A stretch of DNA of 16,188 nucleotides. Source: Planctomycetales bacterium (GTDB taxonomy: Bacteria > Planctomycetota > Phycisphaerae > SM23-33). Made by a program: the position numbers and the translations under genes. The first letter of the stretch is position 1; each line of letters opens with the position of its first letter. Below are positions 6,835-12,700 of the stretch, in pieces. The notes beneath the pieces were generated by a model. The model searched no databases, had not been told where the DNA came from, and worked only from the letters and a program-made list of their open reading frames with translations. Location of the stretch: positions 1-16,188 of the forward strand of contig DAOVLS010000015.1 in the NCBI GenBank assembly GCA_030631125.1, read 5' to 3'.

Positions 6835-7338
6835 ATGCGAAAAGGCGTAACATTGGTGGAACTGATAGCCGTCATCGGTCTGCTGGGTGCGGTATCGGCC
6901 GGTATGGCGGGGCTGTTCGTAACGCTCATCGCCGATATCCCCCGCGCAAAGCGGGCGATGGACGCCAATTCGGTCGTCTCCGGAATGTTAATCGAGATGC
7001 GAAAGGACGTAGCCTCGGCGCGGTCGCTTCCGAAGGCCGTCGGGAAGGTTCAGGCGAATGAAAATACACTGTGGATTCAATTGCCCGACAAGACCGTCTG
7101 TTACGAATTGAAAGACGGCAAAGTAATCAAATGCAAAGTCAGCCCCGACGGCAAGAGCAGCGTCCTGCAAACCTGGACGGCGCCAAATGCGAAAATCAGA
7201 TGGGCCGTTCGTCGGCAGGGGGGTCGGGGATATGCCGTCGAGGTCAAGACACACGTCGAGGTCAGGATTGCCGATCGACGCCTGAAAAAACTGGCCAACG
7301 CACACGTATTCTTTATGAACAAAGCACCGGCGGGATGA
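6835..7338 (+). CDS. Prepilin-like protein (minor pseudopilin, GspJ/GspH-like)
   Basis: I start this protein at ATG 6835, which gives the classic short leader M-R-K-G4 | V5-T-L-V-E9 followed by a hydrophobic helix L-I-A-V-I-G-L-L-G-A-V. An ATG at 6799 is also in frame but lies inside the preceding gene and would add 12 polar residues. The mature 163-residue protein has the amphipathic helix expected after the pilin helix (M-L-I-E-M-R-K-D-V). A strand-rich domain follows, with residues such as L-W-I-Q-L-P-D-K-T-V-C-Y-E-L near 76-92, as in GspJ-like proteins. The gap to the previous stop is two bases, and the next gene starts within its stop codon. I see no clear ribosome binding site of its own, so coupling is likely. 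Confidence 0.8.
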   Translation: MRKGVTLVELIAVIGLLGAVSAGMAGLFVTLIADIPRAKRAMDANSVVSGMLIEMRKDVASARSLPKAVGKVQANENTLWIQLPDKTVCYELKDGKVIKCKVSPDGKSSVLQTWTAPNAKIRWAVRRQGGRGYAVEVKTHVEVRIADRRLKKLANAHVFFMNKAPAG

Positions 7339-7709
7339 AAATGATAAATCGGCGCGGACAGAACGGCTTTACGATGATCGTTGTGCTTTGCCTTGTCGCA
7401 TTGGCGGGCGTGGCGATGGTTCTGCTGACTAAGGGGTCGAACATCTTGTTGTTCGACCTGCAAAGGACGCAATATCACTCGACTCGTCGCAACCTCACCG
7501 CAAGCGCCCTTGCCTGGGCCGAGGTCAATGCCGATAAAATCCCCCACGGCGGAAAACAACTCAGCCTCGACGGGGCGGCAGCGCCGGACGCTGCTCTGCG
7601 TGTAATCGTCGAAGGCGACAAGCCGGAAATTCGAATCCGAACCACTTGCCGCTATGGGAGAAAACTTATCAAGAAAGACTCACGCCATACACTTCGGCGC
7701 AAGCCGTAG
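7335..7709 (+). CDS. Prepilin-like protein lacking Glu+5 (GspK/PilX-like)
   Basis: The ATG at 7335 overlaps the TGA of the previous gene (ATGA). The 124-residue product has a basic leader and a processing site G11 | F12-T-M-I-V16 followed by a hydrophobic helix (V-L-C-L-V-A-L-A-G-V-A-M-V-L-L). The +5 position is Val, not Glu. In type II systems the tip pseudopilin GspK is the one that lacks Glu+5. However, GspK is about 300 residues, while this protein is far shorter and more like a PilX-type minor pilin. It is the last gene of the operon. No intrinsic terminator follows before the tRNA remnant 62 bp later. Confidence 0.72.
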   Translation: MKMINRRGQNGFTMIVVLCLVALAGVAMVLLTKGSNILLFDLQRTQYHSTRRNLTASALAWAEVNADKIPHGGKQLSLDGAAAPDAALRVIVEGDKPEIRIRTTCRYGRKLIKKDSRHTLRRKP

Positions 7710-7730
7710 GAATTGGAATCAATCCGGGTA

Positions 7731-7759
7731 TTGGCATCGGCGCTGGTTGATAATATCAT
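7731..7759 (+). promoter_or_regulatory. Probable sigma-70 promoter of the tRNA remnant
   Basis: TTGGCA (7731-7736) and TATCAT (7754-7759) are separated by 17 bp and lie 12 bp before the first tRNA base. The spacing is ideal and each hexamer differs from consensus at one or two positions. The promoter may now drive transcription into the scar region because the tRNA is broken. Confidence 0.5.
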
Positions 7760-7771
7760 AGGGCCAGTCGT

Positions 7772-7810
7772 ACGCCCGTAGCTCAACCGGATAGAGCAGC
7801 GGTCTTCTAA
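7772..7810 (+). pseudogene. Truncated tRNA-Arg(UCU), 5' half only
   Basis: The bases from 7772 follow the tRNA plan exactly. The acceptor strand is ACGCCCG (7772-7778), followed by TA. The D-stem is GCTC (7781-7784), the D-loop AACCGGATA, the D-stem partner GAGC (7794-7797) and base 26 is A. The anticodon stem is GCGGT (7799-7803) and the seven-base loop is CTTCTAA (7804-7810), with anticodon TCT at 7806-7808. The expected partner strand ACCGC, variable loop, T-arm and acceptor 3' strand are absent: the sequence changes to TTCATTTCTG at 7811. The break at the last base of the anticodon loop is a position where tyrosine-recombinase elements commonly recombine. This copy cannot give a functional tRNA. 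Confidence 0.8.
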
Positions 7811-8063
7811 TTCATTTCTGATGTTTTTCATAAGTCCTTGTTTAAAAGGATATTTCCTTTGTTCATAAGCACTTGGAGGGATATGGGCAATGCCGCTGAA
7901 TACCGCCTGAACCGCCTCAAACCGCTCTACCGGTTGTCGTGACAACCGGCTCATCTCAAGGTAGCGGTTCAGGAAACCGACACCTTACTCCCACACTCAC
8001 TGCAATACTGACCCCGGCCAAGCAGCGTGCGATCACAAACCATGGCCCCTTGGGGACAGCCTG
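7811..8063. other. Gene-free scar region with short repeats
   Basis: This stretch follows the tRNA break and is AT-rich to about 7880, unlike its surroundings. It contains a direct repeat (TTCATAAGTCCTTG at 7827-7840 and TTCATAAGCACTTG at 7862-7875, two mismatches, 35 bp apart). A hairpin with AAAGGA / TCCTTT arms lies between them (7845-7860). A perfect 9-bp hairpin with a 2-nt loop follows at 7930-7949 (CCGGTTGTC / GACAACCGG). No credible gene is present; reverse-strand frames here read through the tRNA antisense and look accidental. It most likely represents the end of an inserted element and its remnants. Confidence 0.5.
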
Positions 8064-8273
8064 ATGTTTTATCGATTGCCGGAAAACTGGTGGAAGAGGG
8101 TGCGTACCAATAATCCGCAGGAGCGGTTGATTCGGACGCTTCGCCAACGTTTGCGGCCAATGGGATGCTTCCACGATCATTCTGCCGTCGAACGAGCCGT
8201 CTTCGGACAACTCGCTCGATGGCACAAAACCTGCCTGACCGGCAGGCAGGTCAAACTTACACAAAATACTTGA
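8064..8273 (+). pseudogene. Transposase C-terminal fragment (IS256/mutator-like)
   Basis: About 50 residues starting near 8079 read W-W-K-R-V-R-T-N-N-P-Q-E-R-L-I-R-T-L-R-Q-R, then M-G-C-F-H-D-H-S-A. This matches the R-T-x-N-P-x-E-R-L-x-R-E-x-R-R-R ... F-P/P-D signature near the C-terminus of IS256/mutator-type transposases. The catalytic N-terminal two-thirds are missing, so it cannot be active. The last residues are encoded by a palindrome (8229-8251) and are not family-like. Its presence supports a history of insertion and deletion beside the broken tRNA. Assignment to the IS256 family is from motif memory and is moderately sure. Confidence 0.6.
8229..8251. repeat. Short palindromic repeat
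   Basis: ACCTGCCT (8229-8236) and AGGCAGGT (8244-8251) form a perfect 8-bp hairpin with a 7-nt loop. A closely similar but shorter palindrome (TACCTGCC / GGCAAGTA) lies near 14955-14975, so this is probably a dispersed repeat. Confidence 0.5.
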
Positions 8274-8311
8274 CGCTATCCCCTTGACGCTATCCTCTTG
8301 ACAGATTATCG
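8270..8311 (+). repeat. 14-bp tandem TTGAC repeat, three units
   Basis: TTGAC occurs at 8270, 8284 and 8298, exactly 14 bp apart. The first two units agree at 13 of 14 positions (TTGACGCTATCC + CC or TC). The third keeps TTGAC and then diverges (TTGACAGATTATCG). The third unit supplies the -35 box of the promoter described next. Confidence 0.7.
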
Positions 8312-8326
8312 AGTGTCACATATACT
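8298..8326 (+). promoter_or_regulatory. Near-consensus sigma-70 promoter
   Basis: TTGACA (8298-8303), a 17-bp spacer and TATACT (8321-8326) give a -35 identical to consensus and a -10 with one mismatch. It is the best promoter match in the window. Transcription would start near 8333 and yield a leader of about 220 nt ahead of the PEP-CTERM gene. Confidence 0.65.
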
Positions 8327-8332
8327 ATATTG

Positions 8333-8553
8333 TTGTGCGAATGCCGCTCAGGTAGAGCGGTGGAGGATGTCCTGGCGTGAAATTGCCGGATATAAAGCGA
8401 GGGTCAGAGTGGGATATGCCAGCCCACTACTTCCTGCCCATCCGAGTTCCCCGCAATTGTTCATGCTGTGCGAATGTGTGTACCCAGGCTACGGCCGCAA
8501 GCCTGCGCTGCTCGGCATGACCGTTCGGGCCGCGCAGAGGAAGGAAAACTGAT
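8333..8553 (+). ncRNA. Long hairpin-rich 5' leader of the PEP-CTERM gene (possible cis-regulatory RNA)
   Basis: No gene is seen in this 221-bp interval, but it is dense in stem-forming sequence. Stem one is CCGCTC / GAGCGG (8344-8360, 5-nt loop). Stem two is GTGGG / CCCAC (8409-8427). Stem three is CAGGCT / AGCCTG (8485-8505). Stem four is TGCGC / GCGCA (8504-8508 with 8532-8536), or alternatively CTGC-GGC / GCC-GCAG in the same place. The last stem ends two or three bases before the ribosome binding site AGGAAGGA (8538-8545), the arrangement expected of a leader that controls translation. I tested by eye for c-di-GMP-I, cobalamin and other common riboswitch core motifs and found none. Confidence 0.4.
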
Positions 8554-9222
8554 ATGATGAAGATGAATGCACGATGGGCCATGGTGAGTCTTGGGCTGCT
8601 GGTGTTCCTGGCGTCACCGGCGCTGGCGAACTACGAGATCATCTGGGAAACGCGCCAAGACGGCCATATCAAGATGTGGTGGACCACCAACGGGGTTCGC
8701 GACGCCGATCCCTTTGTGGACATTGACATCCAGGTCGCCCCAAACACCTACCAACTCGGTCGGATCGCCCCAAGGAAGGACATCAACGACGTTCACGAGC
8801 AGTGGATTCTCGCCAGTAACAGCAAGAGTTCCACCACGTCCGTCCTGGCCGGCATGGGCTACCCGCACCCGTCGTTCGAGGATTTCTTCATCGCCTCGCC
8901 GTTCGACTCCGTCACCTGGTACGGCTTGTCCGACGAGCAGGGACTTAGCGATGTGGAGGTAATGATCGACCTGGTGACGTGGGGCGACTATCTCCAGCAC
9001 AACCCGCTGCCCGATCCCAACGCCCTGTATCTGTTCGACGCCGCCGGCCTGTGCCCAGACCTGCCCGGACACGAGGCGATCAACGTAACCGCCGGCACTC
9101 CGTTCGCGGGGGAGATGATAGTCGTCAGTCAGAGCACACTGTTGGTACCGGAGCCGACCATCCTGATGCTCTTGGCCGCCGGTGGGCTTGCCCTCATCCG
9201 ACGGCGATCGCCAAGAGCCTGA
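8554..9222 (+). CDS. PEP-CTERM sorting-domain protein
   Basis: The 222-residue product starts at the first of two tandem ATGs, 8 bp after a strong AGGAAGGA site. A Sec signal peptide is clear: basic N-region, hydrophobic core V-S-L-G-L-L-V-F-L-A, cleavage likely after A-L-A25. The C-terminus has the tripartite PEP-CTERM signal: V-P-E-P (198-201), the hydrophobic helix T-I-L-M-L-L-A-A-G-G-L-A-L-I, and the basic tail R-R-R-S-P-R. Such proteins are processed by exosortase and usually end up in the envelope or extracellular matrix. The middle (26-197) is rich in Asp, Trp and Tyr, looks beta-rich, and has two Cys or fewer. I recognise no domain there. No exosortase is in the window. Expression likely depends on the structured leader upstream. 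Confidence 0.88.
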   Translation: MMKMNARWAMVSLGLLVFLASPALANYEIIWETRQDGHIKMWWTTNGVRDADPFVDIDIQVAPNTYQLGRIAPRKDINDVHEQWILASNSKSSTTSVLAGMGYPHPSFEDFFIASPFDSVTWYGLSDEQGLSDVEVMIDLVTWGDYLQHNPLPDPNALYLFDAAGLCPDLPGHEAINVTAGTPFAGEMIVVSQSTLLVPEPTILMLLAAGGLALIRRRSPRA

Positions 9223-9779
9223 CCTATGGGCCGGTGATCTCGTTCTTCCGGCAGTCAACGGTGGTAGTTGCGGAGCGCCTGAACAAAGACTTGGACCACC
9301 TCCGGCCGGTTGAGCCTGACGAGCCGCCCGACCTGCTGAAGTCCTGTTACCGGGAGGCAGCATGACCTCGCAACCAATGCCGAAAGCACGCAACCGGTGC
9401 AAAAAGCGGTTTCGGACTAAAACATGCAGGCCCTGAAGAAACACAGACTCGCACAGCCAACGATTCAAATCGTTGACCACTGAATGATCGCCCTCCTGCA
9501 CTCGATGTGCGGTAACATCCTCGGGGCGGTGGCCGACACGGGTTCCAATCCGGGCATGTACGCGCGAACATGAGAGTACGGCGGCATACTGTCTCCCATC
9601 TGCGCAACTTGGAGGAAAGGGGCAAAACTACCGATAATAGTGATTGCCGGGGGTTCCGGAACGCGCTTTATGTGAGTGGGTTGTTTCCGGCCTATCTGCG
9701 ACCTTGCCGGAGGAGCGAGCTCTTTCAAGTAGTCCTGGCTGTGGGATTGCGAGAACGGATCATGTGAAGGAGATTTTCA
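9223..9779. other. 557-bp region of gene debris between the PEP-CTERM gene and the giant gene
   Basis: No intact gene is seen. Positions 9223-9365 contain a frame with protein-like codon use that ends A-E-R-L-N-K-D-L-D-H-L, then a Pro/Asp/Glu stretch and C-Y-R-E-A-A, stop at 9363-9365. It has no start of its own and looks like the tail of a lost gene. An 8-bp palindrome (CAACGATT / AATCGTTG) lies at 9458-9475. A paralogue fragment follows at 9508-9573. A TCCGGC / GCCGGA hairpin lies at 9686-9711. The ribosome binding site GAAGGAG of the giant gene lies just before 9780. No convincing promoter was found. Confidence 0.55.
9508..9573 (+). pseudogene. Fragment of a paralogue of the giant exported protein
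   Basis: Reading from 9508, 21 codons encode C-G-N-I-L-G-A-V-A-D-T-G-S-N-P-G-M-Y-A-R then Thr and a stop. The giant protein has Y-G-N-I-F-G-A-A-A-N-T-G-Y-N-L-G-M-Y-A-R at residues 193-212 (10356-10415), also followed by Thr. Fifteen of the first 20 residues are identical, and the match includes a run of 18 identical bases (GGGCATGTACGCGCGAAC). Similarity stops at both ends. This is a relic of a second copy, not a functional gene. Confidence 0.75.
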
Positions 9780-12700
9780 ATGTGGAATTTGCGCTTACAG
9801 TGGAACAGGAACCTCCTTGTGGTCGCCGTCGTTATCGGCGTGGTTGCCGGTCTGGCTTCAGCGCAGACCAAGCCCCTCTCAGCCGCCGACCAGGCTGACG
9901 CCATCGGTAAGGCGGTCGATGCACAGATGGCCAAGTTGCGGACGGCGATCGTATCGGGCAATGAAGAGGAGGTGCGAAAGTATCTCCGCGAATTCCAACC
10001 GATGCTCCTTGACGAGAAGAACGCGAAGTTCGACGCATATCAGCAGAAGCTCTCCGCCGGACAGGTGAAACGCTACGGCGGCGCGTTCGGGCGTCAGGCA
10101 TGCCTCAAAAGCATCATGGATACCTGCGGATACTCCGGGTATGTTACCGACGCCCTGAACTTCGCGACCCTGGGAAACATCGGGGGCATTTGCCAGGAAC
10201 TCGACGGGACGCTGTCGAACCTCGGCGATCTTGGGCTGCTTCTCGGCGCGTACGACTATTACAGCAAGTACAGCGAGGGGAAACTGGACGAATCCACGAA
10301 GAGCGCTTTTGCCCTTGCCTGCTACACGAAGCTCGCAAGCACGTACCTGGGCAGATACGGCAACATCTTCGGGGCGGCGGCCAACACGGGCTACAATCTG
10401 GGCATGTACGCGCGAACCTGGGCGATGAACGACGCCGAGGCCACTATCTACAAGCGGTACTGCGCGTATTGGCGAGAACAGGCCAAGGCGCAGAAACAGT
10501 GGCGTGGCATGTGGGTGAAGATGTGGGAAGACGCGAAAGGCGATGCCGGGCTGCTCAAGATACTGGAGGCAGAGGGTTTCTGGAAAGACGATTTTGAGGA
10601 CGCCAGGCTTACGAAGATGCGAAACGCATGGGCCTTGCAGACCTGGAAGAAAGACTACAAGGCGATCATCGCGCGGAAGTACTTCCAGGAGCATGTCGCG
10701 GGGATACTCGCCGCCCACATGAAGGCTCTCTCCGATGAGCAGCGAGACAAGGTAATCAGCAGCGCACAACGCTTCCTTCGGGAGTTTCCGCGAAAGAGCA
10801 TCACGATCGTGGCGACGACCCGAGTCGTTGACGATTTCGGGAATCGGCTTTCGGTCGAGGCGTCACGTATTGTGATGGGTATCTACGCCAACGGGGAGAA
10901 AATCGCCGATCTTCCGTTCGCCACGCAGCAGACCTCGGTAAAAGTCAACCTGAAGGACTTCCTCGCCGCAGTCGGAAAGGCCAAGGGCGACTTCCAGGTC
11001 GAGGCGTTCTGGCGACACACACCGAAAGCTCCAAGGAAGGCGCCGGATAAACTGCCCCGCCTTGGCCTCGACACGAAGACCGGGCTGGTGCGGGAGATAA
11101 TCGAGCCTTTCGGCTTCAACCTGCCCGGGCGAATTCGCTTTCAATCAGCCCGGGATGGCGACGAGTTCCAGGTCGGGCAGAAGGGCGATGCGAAATTCGG
11201 CAAGAGGAGCTACATCTGGCTGGGGCGGATCGATATCGATCTGGTGTCCGTGCCGGTGAAGATTCGCGTCTTCGATGAGAAGGGCAAGCCCATGAAGCGG
11301 GCCAGCTTGATTGGTCCTGCCGGTCTGTCGGCAACGACCGACGACAAGGGTCTGGCCGAGATGCCCATTCCTGTAACCGGGGAGCACTTCATCGTGTTGA
11401 ATATCGACGGCCGGATCAGCGGCAATGGGGTATTCGTCAAAGGTAGCGAGGTTTTGAGCAATCCCAATCTCGTGGTAACGGTCCGGGATTCCCCAAGCCC
11501 GACCGTCCCGCCGCTCAAGACGTTCGGTATCGCGGAGACCACAAAGAGCGCCCAAACCGCCCTGACCTCCTATTCCGCAGGAAAGACCAGCTACGCTCAA
11601 GCCAAGGGCAAGACCGGAAAGTCGAAGGCGGCAACGGCCCGGTCCGCCAGCAATGCCTCGAATTTGTGGAATGCGTACCAGATCGCCAGGCAGGCGCAAA
11701 TCGCCCGCCAATATGCGATTAAACCGGGCATGTCGCCCCAGGCGGCGGCTTCGGCGAGCAAAGCCGCCGACGCGGCAAGGCAGGCTCTCACGAAGCAGCG
11801 ATCGACGTACTTTGCGCCCTTTAATGCCTCGACGACCCGTCAAAAGCAGATCGCCGCCCGTCTGTCCACACAGGCACAGAACATCGGAAAGCAAGCCGAC
11901 ACCCGGCAAAAGGCAGCGACCGCATCGGCAGAAGCACTTTCACGGGCAACCCAAGCCGGTCTGGCAAGCCTGCGCGAATTGCAGACGCGGACCGAGCAGG
12001 CGACCGTTGCCGGCCAACCAACCCGGTTTGCCACGCTCGCGGAAGTCCAGGCCGCCCGGAAGAAGCTGGCTTTGGCCATCGCGGCCACCGAAAAACTGGA
12101 AGGGCTACTCGACCCACAACGCAAGAGCATCGAGAAGGCTGCGTCGGCGCTGAAGGCGAAGATGCTGGCCGCCGCCGAAATTCGCACCTCCGCTCGGGGC
12201 CTGCGCGATGTTGCGGGCTTCGAGTCGCGAATGAGTTCCACGCTGTTCAGCGCCCGTCATGCCGTCGGAGCACTCGACGGAGCCCTGACAACCGAGCAGG
12301 CCCGGACGGTGACGGAGATGCTGAAATGGGCTGACAACCTGCATGGCCGCGTGCAGATCCAAGCCGCCAAGGACGTCAAACTCATGAACCAATACGACGC
12401 GTTGGTGAACGCTTTCCCGATGAACGTCTCCTCGCCCGCGAAGGTCGCTAAAGACATCCATGCCGCCGATAAGCTCTTCCGGTCGGTTATGGCCGCTTGC
12501 CGCAAGGCCCGACTTAAAGGGCCTCGCAGCTACGCGCGGCAGCTGCCGGACCACTACGAAAAGCAGGCTTGGGCCCAGGCAGGACACAACGGGTTCGGGG
12601 CCGACGCTTATGAGAAATGGCAGCTCGCCGAAAAGGCGAGTCAGGCGATACCGCTCGCACCGCAGTTGCAGAAATCCAAGCCGGCCATCGACAAGTGGCA

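Noticed and set aside
7652..7954. Reverse-strand open frame across the tRNA remnant
   Set aside because: It reads through the antisense of the tRNA and the end of the pilin-like gene, so most of it cannot be coding. The first 45 codons resemble nothing I can name.
7969..8160. Reverse-strand frame ending in a C-S-E-C-G zinc-ribbon-like sequence
   Set aside because: Only one Cys pair is present, the rest is unlike any domain, and it overlaps the forward transposase fragment that has a clear family signature.
8333..8553. Known riboswitch in the PEP-CTERM leader (c-di-GMP-I, cobalamin)
   Set aside because: The conserved core sequences of these classes are not present; only a generic structured leader can be claimed.
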